DNA of 64,000 nt, taken from contig CBDDYR010000001.1 in NCBI GenBank assembly GCA_965235635.1, forward strand, positions 186,001 to 250,000. The letters run 5' to 3'. The notes under the pieces are model-generated. The model saw nothing but the letters and a program-made list of their open reading frames with translations, made no database searches and was not told the DNA's origin. The translations under genes were made by a program, and so were the position numbers. Below, one piece after another: positions 37,859 to 47,122 of the stretch. Position 1 is the stretch's first letter, and each line of letters begins with the position of its first letter. The stretch comes from Fontibacterium meridianamericanum (GTDB lineage Bacteria; Pseudomonadota; Alphaproteobacteria; Pelagibacterales; Pelagibacteraceae).

Positions 37859-38982
37859 TAAGATAATTTTCTCTTAGTAAAACAAAGTAATATTCCAAAT
37901 ATTATTCCACAACCAATCATGGATGACCCTCCATAACTTATGAAAGGAAAAGTCATCCCCTTATTAGGAAAAATGTTTAAAGTAACTCCCAAATTAATAA
38001 TAGATTGCAAATAAATTAAGCAGGACAATCCTATAAGTACTAATTTTCTAAAAGAACTATTTTCAGTATTAAATTGAGAAAAAACTCTTAAAAAAATAAA
38101 AGTTATTATTAAAAAAATCATCAATATCATCAAAATACCAAATTCTTCACCAATAACTGCTAAAACAAAATCTGTATGCGCTTCAGGAACTCTTTCTTTT
38201 AAAATTCCCTCACCAATTCCTCTTCCTGTAAATCCACCCTGTTTTATTGCTTCCAGTGCCTTTTGTGTTTGCAAGTTATCTCCTTTATTCGGATCAATAA
38301 AAGTTTTTAATCTTCTAAAAATATAAGAGAACCTTTCGTTAAATAATAATATTGCTGATGCTATTCCTATAAAAATAGCTGATCCTAACGAAAGGAGAAG
38401 AACAATACTGACACCTGAAACAAATATTAAAATTAACCAGACTGAAAAAATTAATAAACTCTGACCAACGTCTGGTTGGTTAAGTAATAATAATAAAGAA
38501 AAAAATAATATACAAAAACTATAAAAAATTCTTATTTTAAAATCCCCTATCTTAGAATTAGAAATAATTAATGAACAAAGTAAAATAAAAAAAGGTTTAT
38601 AAATTTCAACAGGTTGAAATCTAAAAAAAAAAAGATTTATCCATCTTTTTGAACCCTTAACTTCAACTCCAAAAATTAAAACTGATAACAATAAAAAAGA
38701 AGTAATAACGAAACCTAAAATGCAATATTTTTCTATTTGTTTTGCATCGAATAAAGATAATGAAGTTAAAATTAAAAAACTAATAAACGCAAATAAAATA
38801 TGTTTTGCTATTAAAAGGTAATCTGTTTTGTATATTTTTTCTGAAGCAATATTAGATGTAGACGTGTACGCAAAAAATACTCCTAAAAACATTAATGAAA
38901 TTATTAAAATAAAAAGTAATTTATCGATATTTCTCCACCATAGAGCGAGTTGATTGGTGTTCGTTCTTCCAAAATTAATCAT
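37858..38982 (-). CDS. ftsW: Peptidoglycan glycosyltransferase FtsW
   Basis: SEDS-family septal peptidoglycan polymerase working with FtsI. 374 aa, about ten membrane helices. The SEDS signatures are present: KRWINLFFFRFQPVEIYKP, NQPDVGQS, and the C-terminal NIFPNKGMTFPFISYGGSS. Lies between murD and murG, as is usual for this cluster; it overlaps murD by 4 bases and abuts murG by a shared base. Confidence 0.95.
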   Translation of the reverse strand: MINFGRTNTNQLALWWRNIDKLLFILIISLMFLGVFFAYTSTSNIASEKIYKTDYLLIAKHILFAFISFLILTSLSLFDAKQIEKYCILGFVITSFLLLSVLIFGVEVKGSKRWINLFFFRFQPVEIYKPFFILLCSLIISNSKIGDFKIRIFYSFCILFFSLLLLLNQPDVGQSLLIFSVWLILIFVSGVSIVLLLSLGSAIFIGIASAILLFNERFSYIFRRLKTFIDPNKGDNLQTQKALEAIKQGGFTGRGIGEGILKERVPEAHTDFVLAVIGEEFGILMILMIFLIITFIFLRVFSQFNTENSSFRKLVLIGLSCLIYLQSIINLGVTLNIFPNKGMTFPFISYGGSSMIGCGIIFGILLCFTKRKLS

Positions 38983-40280
38983 GAATATTTTTGTACTAAC
39001 TGTTTAAAAGTATTTCCCCTATGTTCAAAATTTTTATACTGATCAAAAGAAGCAGCGGAAGGACTTAATAATATAACCTGTTTTAAATCAGGATTTTTTT
39101 TTGCTTCACTTAAAGCTGACAATAATGCTCTCTTAAGAGAGTAGCTAGAATTATATTTAATAGTATTTTTAATTTGCCTTATAAAAAAATTTAAATTTTT
39201 TCCAACGATATAAGCTCTTAATATAAATTTCTTATATTTCTTAACTATTATTTTATCTTTTGCTTTAGCAAGTCCACCAACAATCCAATGAATATTTTTA
39301 TAATTATTTAATGCAACTTCAGTCGATGAAAAGTTTGTTGCTTTAGAATCATTTATAAAAATTAAATTATTTTTTATTTTAATAATTTCTTGTCTGTGAG
39401 GAAGTCCTTTAAAATCTTTAATTGTTTTTAAGTAAATATTTTTTGAAATTCTAAACAATTTTGCTATCTGTAATGCGATATAAATACAATTTTTAAAATG
39501 ACTTCCTTTTAATGAGGGACTAATAAGATGATCTTGAATATTATGATGATATTTTTTTTTTATTAATTCAATATTTTTTTGATCGTATTTTTCTAATTTT
39601 AAGACTTTAAATATTTTAGATTTTGAGTCATTGCTAAGATCTAAAAAACCAACGCCTGTCTTTTTTAACCCTTTAAAAATTTTAAGCTTTGCAGAAATAT
39701 ATTTATTAAAACTTTTATGCCTTTCTAGATGATCTGGGCTAACATTTAATAAAATTGACACTGAACTAGGCAAACGTAAGGAGTAGTCGAGCTGATAGGA
39801 TGATAGTTCAAGTACAAAAATTGCAGATTTTTCTTTATATGGAAGGCTTAAGACTGGAGTTCCATAATTTCCTCCAATATAAACTTTTTTTTTGGAATTT
39901 TTAATCAAATCATAAATTAATTTAGCCATCGTGGATTTGCCATTGGTTCCAGTTACCATAATAATTTTTTGATCTTTAATAGAGCTACAAAATAAGTCTA
40001 AGTCAGTAATAATTCTGTTTTTATTTTCTTGAAAAAATTTTTTTTTTGGATGGGAATAAATATTAATTCCTGGTGATATAACTATAAAATCATAAACATT
40101 ACTAAACCAACTTTTATTTACTCTATATCTATTCTTAAACTTTTTTCTTAATTTGCTATTATCATCCCAACACTCAATATTAGCTTTATTTTTTTTTAAC
40201 TGTAATAAAGTTGCGCTGCCACTAATGCCTAAACCAAAAACTAAAAATTTTTTTTGGCTGCACTGATCTAATGAGAGCAT
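38979..40280 (-). CDS. murD: UDP-N-acetylmuramoylalanine--D-glutamate ligase
   Basis: Second Mur ligase: adds D-Glu. 433 aa. N-terminal VFGLGISGSATLL, ATP loop VTGTNGKSTMAKL, then ELSSYQLDYS, LNVSPDHLERH, FINDSKATNFSSTEVAL and the C-terminal LLSPSAASFDQYKNFEHRG typical of MurD. Starts one base before the mraY stop, so it is tightly coupled. Confidence 0.95.
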   Translation of the reverse strand: MLSLDQCSQKKFLVFGLGISGSATLLQLKKNKANIECWDDNSKLRKKFKNRYRVNKSWFSNVYDFIVISPGINIYSHPKKKFFQENKNRIITDLDLFCSSIKDQKIIMVTGTNGKSTMAKLIYDLIKNSKKKVYIGGNYGTPVLSLPYKEKSAIFVLELSSYQLDYSLRLPSSVSILLNVSPDHLERHKSFNKYISAKLKIFKGLKKTGVGFLDLSNDSKSKIFKVLKLEKYDQKNIELIKKKYHHNIQDHLISPSLKGSHFKNCIYIALQIAKLFRISKNIYLKTIKDFKGLPHRQEIIKIKNNLIFINDSKATNFSSTEVALNNYKNIHWIVGGLAKAKDKIIVKKYKKFILRAYIVGKNLNFFIRQIKNTIKYNSSYSLKRALLSALSEAKKNPDLKQVILLSPSAASFDQYKNFEHRGNTFKQLVQKYS

Positions 40281-41368
40281 TATCTTAATTTAAGAGATGC
40301 AAGACCTACTAAAGCAAAAACTATCGCTATGATCCAAAACCGAATTACAACTGTAGATTCACTCCAACCCTTTTTTTCAAAATGATGATGCAATGGTGCC
40401 ATTTGAAAAACTCTTTTTCCTGTTAATTTATAAGATGCCACTTGTATAATAACTGACAATGACTCTAGAACAAAGAGTCCACTTACAATTGCTAAAACTA
40501 TTTCATGTTTAGTCATAATGCCAATTGCTCCAAGTGCCGATCCCAAAGATAATGATCCAGTATCACCCATAAAAACTTTTGCTGGAGGAGAATTAAACCA
40601 CAAGAATCCAAGGCCCGCTCCTATCATCCCGCCCAAAAAAATACAAATTTCGCCAGTATTTTTAATGTAAGCCAACTGAAGATATTTTGAAAAAATAACA
40701 TTTCCTGAGACATAGGCTATAAATGCAAAAGTAAGCGCGACAAGAATCACTGGAACAATCGCAAGACCATCAAGACCATCTGTTAAATTAACAGCATTAG
40801 ATGACCCAACTATAACTACTAAACCAAATATAAAATAAAAAACTCCAATATTTAAAATAAAATTCTTAAATAATGGAAAATAAATTTTATAATTAAGATC
40901 TGCCTCAGTATTTAATATTACTAAATATATAACAATTGTACCGCTTACAATTTGTAGGAATAACTTTAACTTTGCGCTTATACCTTTGGAATTATTTTTT
41001 ATAACTTTTAGATAATCGTCAACAAAACCAATAGTTCCAAAACTTAATAAACAAAAAATTAATATCAAAACATATTTATTTGTAAGATCAGCCCATAACA
41101 AAGTTGAAAATAAAATGCTTAAAATAATAATTAACCCTCCCATAGTAGGAGTTCCTGACTTTTTTATAATATGAGATAATGGTCCATCATTACGAATAGG
41201 CTGGCCATGTTTTTGAAATGATTTTAACTTAGCAATTAAATTCTCTCCAATTAGAAGTACAAATGCTAGCGAAGTGGCAACGGATATTCCAGTTCTAAAG
41301 GTAATATATTTAAAAACATTAAAAACACTGACATCTGAAGAAAAATATTTAAAAATAAAATAAAGCAT
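40280..41368 (-). CDS. mraY: Phospho-N-acetylmuramoyl-pentapeptide transferase
   Basis: Integral membrane enzyme that makes lipid I from UDP-MurNAc-pentapeptide and undecaprenyl phosphate. 362 aa, about ten membrane helices. Catalytic features are FVDDYLK (the DD pair), NAVNLTDGLDGLA, MGDTGSLSLG and APLHHHFEKKGW. The order murF-mraY-murD is the classical one. Confidence 0.97.
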   Translation of the reverse strand: MLYFIFKYFSSDVSVFNVFKYITFRTGISVATSLAFVLLIGENLIAKLKSFQKHGQPIRNDGPLSHIIKKSGTPTMGGLIIILSILFSTLLWADLTNKYVLILIFCLLSFGTIGFVDDYLKVIKNNSKGISAKLKLFLQIVSGTIVIYLVILNTEADLNYKIYFPLFKNFILNIGVFYFIFGLVVIVGSSNAVNLTDGLDGLAIVPVILVALTFAFIAYVSGNVIFSKYLQLAYIKNTGEICIFLGGMIGAGLGFLWFNSPPAKVFMGDTGSLSLGSALGAIGIMTKHEIVLAIVSGLFVLESLSVIIQVASYKLTGKRVFQMAPLHHHFEKKGWSESTVVIRFWIIAIVFALVGLASLKLR

Positions 41369-41370
41369 TA

Positions 41371-42720
41371 TTAAAATTTCTTAAAAAAATTAAACAAACC
41401 AATTCTATTGGATGATTTCGCTAATAAAATATCATTATTTTGTAAAAGATTGAAAATATTTTCTTTGAGAAAACTAATATTTTTTATCAACTTACCTTTT
41501 TTACTATCATTTAGCTTTTTATAAGTATGTCGAACTTCAGAACCTATACAATAAACTTTGTCTATATTAGTTTTATTTATGATTCTTGCTGCTTGCTGAT
41601 GATAATATTTAGATCTCTTACCAAGCTCCAACATGTCACCCATAATTAAAACTTTTCTACGATTATTTTTTTTTATTAACGAAAAATTATGTATAGCTTC
41701 ATTAAGAGACGTTGGATTTGAATTATAACTATCATTAATTAAAAGAATTTTTTTATTTTTAATTCTAATTTTTTTTTCATTTCCCCTACCTTCTGGAATT
41801 CTAAAATTATTAAAATTATTTTTTATATTATTTAAGTTATGATTTAATGAATAATGAACACAGATTGTTGCTGCTACATTATACAAATAAGACTTATTAA
41901 AGTTTTTCATTTTAAAATGAAATATTTTATTTTTTATTTTAAAAAATACTTTTCTTAATTTTTTTCTAATTTGAATATCTGACTGAGAAAATCCAAAAGT
42001 TAAAATTTTAATATTTTTTTTGCTCGCAATTTTTTTTAGTGTATTAAAAAATTTATCATCTTTATTTAAAATAATAATTCCATTTTGAGAAATACCATTC
42101 ATGATTTCTGCTTTTGCTTTACAAATTCCGTAAATATTTTTAAAATTTTCAATATGCGCAGGGCCTATGTTAGTTATTATTGCAATATGTGGTTTTACTA
42201 AATTAACAAGATCATCAATTTCTCCTTTTGAACTCATTCCTAGTTCAAAGACTCCATAATTGTCATTGAGATTTAAATTTGCTAAAGAATATGGAACTCC
42301 AAAATGATTATTAAAAGACCTTGGAGAGCAATGTGTTCTTCCAAATTTTTTTAATGAGCTGTTTAATAAATTTTTTAATGAAGTTTTTCCACAACTTCCC
42401 GTTATAGCAATAATCGTGGCTTTACTTCTCTGTCTCGAGTACGATGCTAAATTTCTTAAGCTTTCTAAGGTATTTTGAGTCTTTATTAATCTCTTATTAT
42501 TTTTAACACCTTTGCTAATAATCGCTAAATTATTTTTGTTTTTTAATACTTTTTTTACATATCGATGACCATCATCATTGTCCCCCTTGATTGCAAAAAA
42601 AATGTCTCTGTTTGAAACTTCTCTACTATCTATCGCAACATTATTAAAAAAAAATTTATTGTTAATATTTGAATTAAAAACTGTATTAATTTCTTCAGCT
42701 AAATAAAGTTTTGTTTTCAT
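41371..42720 (-). CDS. murF: UDP-MurNAc-tripeptide--D-Ala-D-Ala ligase
   Basis: Last cytoplasmic Mur ligase: adds D-Ala-D-Ala. 449 aa. ATP loop is ITGSCGKTSLKNLL, followed by SFNNHFGVPYSL, ELGMSSKGEIDDL, GPAHIENF and NDSYNSNPTSL, all MurF-specific. It begins 1 base after the murE stop and ends 2 bases before mraY. Confidence 0.96.
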   Translation of the reverse strand: MKTKLYLAEEINTVFNSNINNKFFFNNVAIDSREVSNRDIFFAIKGDNDDGHRYVKKVLKNKNNLAIISKGVKNNKRLIKTQNTLESLRNLASYSRQRSKATIIAITGSCGKTSLKNLLNSSLKKFGRTHCSPRSFNNHFGVPYSLANLNLNDNYGVFELGMSSKGEIDDLVNLVKPHIAIITNIGPAHIENFKNIYGICKAKAEIMNGISQNGIIILNKDDKFFNTLKKIASKKNIKILTFGFSQSDIQIRKKLRKVFFKIKNKIFHFKMKNFNKSYLYNVAATICVHYSLNHNLNNIKNNFNNFRIPEGRGNEKKIRIKNKKILLINDSYNSNPTSLNEAIHNFSLIKKNNRRKVLIMGDMLELGKRSKYYHQQAARIINKTNIDKVYCIGSEVRHTYKKLNDSKKGKLIKNISFLKENIFNLLQNNDILLAKSSNRIGLFNFFKKF

Positions 42721-42721
42721 T

Positions 42722-44125
42722 TTATTTTAAAAATTTTTTTGATACCTTCTGGTCAGAAAAATATTTTTTCTTATTATTTATAATCTGATAGTTTTCATGA
42801 CCCTTTCCAGCAATCAATAAAATGCTATCAGTATTAAGATTTTTAATTGCTGAACGAATTGCTATTTTTCTATCCAATATAATCTTTGATTTTGGACACC
42901 CTTTTTTAATTTGGCTAATAATAAAATTAGGGTTTTCAGATCTAGGATTATCATTTGTTAAATATATTTTAGAAGCAAATTGATTTGCTATTCTGCCCAT
43001 TTTGTATCTTTTTCCTTGATCTCGATCCCCTCCACATCCAAATACAAGGTCTACTTTTTTATTAAATTGTTTTGCTAATGTTTGAAGACTTTTTTTTAAA
43101 GCATCAGGGGTATGTGCATAATCAACTACTACTGCAGAGTGTTTTTTTTTGCTACCCACATACTGCATTCGACCTTTTGCAGATTTAATTTTGGATAAAG
43201 TATTTATTATCTTATTTGGATTTTTTGAAGATAAATAAGCTGCCAATATTGCTGCAAAAAGATTTTTAATTTGAAAGTCGCCTATTAGATTAATTCTAAT
43301 ATTATATATTTTATTTAAAAAATTAATTTTTATTATTTGTTGCTTTCCTAAATAATTATGAGAAATTAGTTTAATTGTATTGCCTTTAGATCCAAAAGAT
43401 AAAATATTTATTTTTCTTCTTTTGCAAATTTTGTTTAATATAGAATATTCAGGAATATCTGTGTCTATAATAGCAAAAGAATTTTTTTTTAATAAAGAAC
43501 TAAAAAGATAAAGTTTAGCTTTTAAATAATTTTTTAAATTCTTATGATAATCTAAATGATCTTGTGTAAAATTTGTAAATATTCCAGCTTTAAAATTAAT
43601 ACTATCTAATCTATTCTGATGAAGCCCATGACTAGAGGCCTCTAAACATACATAGTTAATTGTATTTCTTTTTAAAAAATTTAACTCTTTATGAATTGTA
43701 ATAGTGTCTGGGGTTGTAAGACTAGTTCTTTTAAATTTATTTTTGTAAAAAATACCAAGAGTACCAATAGCTGCTGAATTTTTTTTAAGATTTTTTAAAA
43801 TCTGAAAATAAAAATTAGCAACAGATGACTTTCCATTTGTCCCAGTAACTGCAATTATATTATTTGGTTTTTCTTTATATTTTACAGAGCAAGCTTCTGC
43901 TAAAAATTTTCTAACATTTTTTACTACCAAATAATTTTTATTTTTTATATTTTTACTAGTAACAACTTTAAAAGCTCCTTTTGATAAAGCCTCTGATGAA
44001 TATAAAACTCCAGATTGTTTTGAACCTTCAATTGCAAAAAAAATATCATTCTTTTTTACTTCTTTTGAATTGATAGAAAAGTTTCTATTTTTGTATTTTA
44101 AAAATTTAATTTTTTTACTTAACAT
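42722..44125 (-). CDS. murE: UDP-MurNAc-L-Ala-D-Glu--meso-diaminopimelate ligase
   Basis: Third Mur ligase. 467 aa. ATP loop is VTGTNGKSSVANF, then TPDTITIHK, EASSHGLHQNRL, FTQDHLDYH, and near the C-terminus the DNPRSE motif (LTNDNPRSENP), which marks enzymes adding meso-diaminopimelate and not lysine. It overlaps ftsI by 11 bases and is followed after 1 base by murF. Confidence 0.95.
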   Translation of the reverse strand: MLSKKIKFLKYKNRNFSINSKEVKKNDIFFAIEGSKQSGVLYSSEALSKGAFKVVTSKNIKNKNYLVVKNVRKFLAEACSVKYKEKPNNIIAVTGTNGKSSVANFYFQILKNLKKNSAAIGTLGIFYKNKFKRTSLTTPDTITIHKELNFLKRNTINYVCLEASSHGLHQNRLDSINFKAGIFTNFTQDHLDYHKNLKNYLKAKLYLFSSLLKKNSFAIIDTDIPEYSILNKICKRRKINILSFGSKGNTIKLISHNYLGKQQIIKINFLNKIYNIRINLIGDFQIKNLFAAILAAYLSSKNPNKIINTLSKIKSAKGRMQYVGSKKKHSAVVVDYAHTPDALKKSLQTLAKQFNKKVDLVFGCGGDRDQGKRYKMGRIANQFASKIYLTNDNPRSENPNFIISQIKKGCPKSKIILDRKIAIRSAIKNLNTDSILLIAGKGHENYQIINNKKKYFSDQKVSKKFLK

Positions 44126-45821
44126 TAAGAGCGATATTATAATTCTTTGAAGCTAAAATAGGTCCAATTCTTTTTATAATAGTCCCTGCTGTCGGAACAG
44201 CATTCCATCCAGAATCTGATTTATAAAAACCTTTACTTGGAATAGCTTTTGGTTCATCAATCATAACTAACAATAAATACTCTGGTTTTTCCTCTGGATA
44301 TGCTGAAACAAAAACAGTCATAACGTCTTTAGAATAGCCTTTAGATGTTTTGGAAACTTTCACAGCAGTTCCTGTTTTTCCTATAACAGAATAACCATTA
44401 ACATCTGCTCTTTTTGCAGTGCCTTGCATAGGATCATCTTTATCCACTACTTTTCTAAGCATTTTTATCATTTTTTTACTTGTTTCTTCACTAATAACTC
44501 TCTCTTTTTTTACATTCTGACTTTGTTTTACTAAGGTCGGATAAATTTTATATCCACCATTAACTAGCGATGCATAAGCGGATGCTAATTGAATAGGTGT
44601 TGTACTAATTCCATGACCATAAGAGGCTGTTGCTAAAGTACAGTTGTCCCATTTCATGGGTAAAGATTTTCCCTTTTCTGGAAGTTCGATAGATGCTTTA
44701 TCAAATATTCCTAACTTAGTTAAAAAGTTTTTATGATTTTCAATTCCAATTCTTTCTATTATTTTTACTGTCCCTATGTTTGAAGACTTTACTAAAATTT
44801 CTGTAGTCGTCAGATCTCTTTTTAAATTCTTATCATGTTCATTTATTGGCTGAGAAGTGCCACAATTATAGACTTGTTTTTCTAAATTATTAAATAAAGT
44901 ATTCTCATCAACTATTTTCAATTCTAAGGCATTGGCAATTGTTAAAGCCTTAAATACGGATCCTAGTTCGTAAACACCAAGAGTAATCTTATTTAAATAT
45001 TTCTCATCATTTACCAATGTGCGTCTATTAATGTCAAAGTCTGGTAGAGAAACTAGTGATATTATTTCTCCTGAATTAACATTCATAAGAAGTGAAGCCG
45101 CACCTCTTGCTGAGTAGTCAGTAATAGCTTTTTCTAGCGCATCTCTGACTTGTGATTGGATAACAGTATCTAATGTAATTTGAAAAGAACTATCAGAAAA
45201 TTTTGTATTTAAAATCTGATTATTAAAATGATTTTCAATTCCTGAGATTCCTTTATTATCTTCATCTGTTTGGCCAAGCACATGACTAAATAAGTTTCTT
45301 TGCGGGTAAATTCTAACCTGTCTTCTGCTTAATTCTATTGCAGGTTCTCCTAACATAATCGCTTTTTTATATTCAATATGATCAAGTTTTTTTTTAATAA
45401 CTAATCTTTTTTTATCTGCACTTTCTTTCTGAATTTCGCTTATATTTAATCCTGGAAACTGGGATTTTAATTTTATTAGAAGTTGAGGTAAATCATTTGC
45501 TTTATCAACTTTTAAAACAAGATCATAAATATCAATATTTTTTGCTATTAATAAATTTGCTCTATCAATGATGTCTCTTCTTTCATTGTAGTTTTTGTCA
45601 GTAATAAAATCGTCAAAATTGATTTCATTGCTTCTGTTAATACCAAGATATAAAAGTTTTAATAAAATTACTAAGAATACAAAGAAAAAGATCTTAAATA
45701 CAAAACTTGCTCTAGAATTAAATAAAGAATTACCACTATTTACATTATTTTTATTATCTTCATTAATAAAATTCTGAAAATAAAAACTTTTTTGTTTATT
45801 ATTATTTAATTTATTTTTCAT
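44115..45821 (-). CDS. ftsI: Septal transpeptidase FtsI (PBP3)
   Basis: Penicillin-binding transpeptidase of the divisome. 568 aa. One membrane helix at about residues 42-60 after a 40-residue Asn/Lys-rich cytoplasmic tail, then the pedestal domain, then the transpeptidase domain with SVFK (near residue 286), SSN (near 346) and KTGT (near 480). Overlaps ftsL by 11 bases. Target of beta-lactams by family. Confidence 0.95.
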   Translation of the reverse strand: MKNKLNNNKQKSFYFQNFINEDNKNNVNSGNSLFNSRASFVFKIFFFVFLVILLKLLYLGINRSNEINFDDFITDKNYNERRDIIDRANLLIAKNIDIYDLVLKVDKANDLPQLLIKLKSQFPGLNISEIQKESADKKRLVIKKKLDHIEYKKAIMLGEPAIELSRRQVRIYPQRNLFSHVLGQTDEDNKGISGIENHFNNQILNTKFSDSSFQITLDTVIQSQVRDALEKAITDYSARGAASLLMNVNSGEIISLVSLPDFDINRRTLVNDEKYLNKITLGVYELGSVFKALTIANALELKIVDENTLFNNLEKQVYNCGTSQPINEHDKNLKRDLTTTEILVKSSNIGTVKIIERIGIENHKNFLTKLGIFDKASIELPEKGKSLPMKWDNCTLATASYGHGISTTPIQLASAYASLVNGGYKIYPTLVKQSQNVKKERVISEETSKKMIKMLRKVVDKDDPMQGTAKRADVNGYSVIGKTGTAVKVSKTSKGYSKDVMTVFVSAYPEEKPEYLLLVMIDEPKAIPSKGFYKSDSGWNAVPTAGTIIKRIGPILASKNYNIALNVK

Positions 45822-46080
45822 TTAAATATTTAAAATTAGTTTTATCCATTTCAATATAGTCTGGTGACAAATGGAGTTTTGCTAATTTTTTAACTCTTTC
45901 AGGAGCTGCAAGATAATTATTTTCTAATTTTTCATTCTTTAATTTTTCAACTAAGTCTGACTGTTCCTGCTTTAATTTAAGTATTTCCTTTTCAAGATCG
46001 CGGGTTTTATTCTTAATGTAAGAAACACATATTGTTCCAAAAACAATAATAGATACAACGATTAATATTTTGTTACGCAT
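45811..46080 (-). CDS. ftsL: Cell division protein FtsL
   Basis: Small bitopic divisome protein, 89 aa: a membrane helix at about residues 5-21 followed by a coiled coil with regular leucines (LEKEILKLKQEQSDLVEKL) and a C-terminal periplasmic tail. Sequence identity in FtsL is poor, so the call rests on topology and on its place between rsmH and ftsI. The start is decided by a strong ribosome site: GGAGGAGG (46087-46094) lies 6 bases before the ATG at 46080, better than the ATG at 46113, which would add 11 residues. It overlaps the rsmH end by 8 bases. Confidence 0.87.
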   Translation of the reverse strand: MRNKILIVVSIIVFGTICVSYIKNKTRDLEKEILKLKQEQSDLVEKLKNEKLENNYLAAPERVKKLAKLHLSPDYIEMDKTNFKYLNEK

Positions 46081-47095
46081 GCATAGCCTCCTCCAACTGA
46101 AAATACTTTTCAAGATTTAGATAAGATCTTTTAAATTGAAAAGAATGATCGTGAATTTTGATTGCAAATCTTAATTTTGCAGATCTCGCTCTATTATTAT
46201 TTATTATTTCTTTTTCAGATGGAATGATTGGTTTTCTGTCTTTAATTGCTAAGATGTTAAAATTTTCATTTTGATTATTTTCAGGTAAATAACGAGAGGT
46301 TCCTTTTTTTTTATTCGAAAAAAAATCAAAAACTTTTTTAACAATTTTATCTTCTAAAGAATGAAAAGTAATAACAATTATTTTTCCATCGATAGATAAA
46401 TTTTTTATCGCTGAAATTAAACCTTCATAAAGTTCTGTTAATTCTTGATTTACAATCATTCTAATAGCTTGAAAAATTTTTGCGCAAGAATCTACTTTGT
46501 TATATTTGCTGTTCTTATATCGTTTAGCTCTTAAAATAATCTCAACTAATTCTTGTGTTGAATTAATTTCTTTATCCTGTCTTTTTTGAACAATTAATTT
46601 AGCAATCAAACCAGAATCTTTATCTTCACCAAATAAATTAAAAATATTTTTTAGATCTTTTTGATCAAGTTTATTAACAATATCATGTGCAGAAACATTA
46701 TTTTTTCCCATGGTCATTTTTAATAATCCATCTTGTCGGTAAGAAAATCCTCTTTCAGCATTATCAATTTGAAAGGAAGAAAGTCCAAGGTCAAAAATTA
46801 TTGCAATAGGAATTTTTTGTAAATTTCTCTCTTTGATAATATTTTCTAAATTACTAAATCTATCAATAATAAACTCAAATCTATTCTTATAGTCTTTGCT
46901 TATTTCTTTAGAAAATAACTGTACAAAATTATCTCTATCTATCGAAATAACTTTTGTATTTTTTTTTGATAAAATTTTTTTAGTAATACTTCCACCACCA
47001 AAAGTACAATCAATATAAATTCCTGATTTATAAGGAGTTAATATCTTATCAATATCTTCCGACATCACTGGAATATGTTTAAATTCCAGTGACAT
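46073..47095 (-). CDS. rsmH: 16S rRNA (cytosine1402-N4)-methyltransferase
   Basis: RsmH (MraW) methylates N4 of C1402 in the ribosomal P site. 340 aa. Motifs: HIPVMSEDI near the N-terminus, the SAM site DCTFGGGSITK, FDLGLSSFQID, and the C-terminal VITFHSLEDKIVK and NNRARSAKLR. In most clusters it directly follows mraZ; here ftsZ is inserted between them. Confidence 0.96.
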   Translation of the reverse strand: MSLEFKHIPVMSEDIDKILTPYKSGIYIDCTFGGGSITKKILSKKNTKVISIDRDNFVQLFSKEISKDYKNRFEFIIDRFSNLENIIKERNLQKIPIAIIFDLGLSSFQIDNAERGFSYRQDGLLKMTMGKNNVSAHDIVNKLDQKDLKNIFNLFGEDKDSGLIAKLIVQKRQDKEINSTQELVEIILRAKRYKNSKYNKVDSCAKIFQAIRMIVNQELTELYEGLISAIKNLSIDGKIIVITFHSLEDKIVKKVFDFFSNKKKGTSRYLPENNQNENFNILAIKDRKPIIPSEKEIINNNRARSAKLRFAIKIHDHSFQFKRSYLNLEKYFQLEEAMHA

Positions 47096-47122
47096 AGGAA
47101 AATTTTTATCTTTAATTAATCT

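Noticed and set aside
46081..46113. FtsL starting at the ATG at 46113
   Set aside because: The strong GGAGGAGG site is placed for the ATG at 46080, and the longer form would add residues overlapping rsmH.
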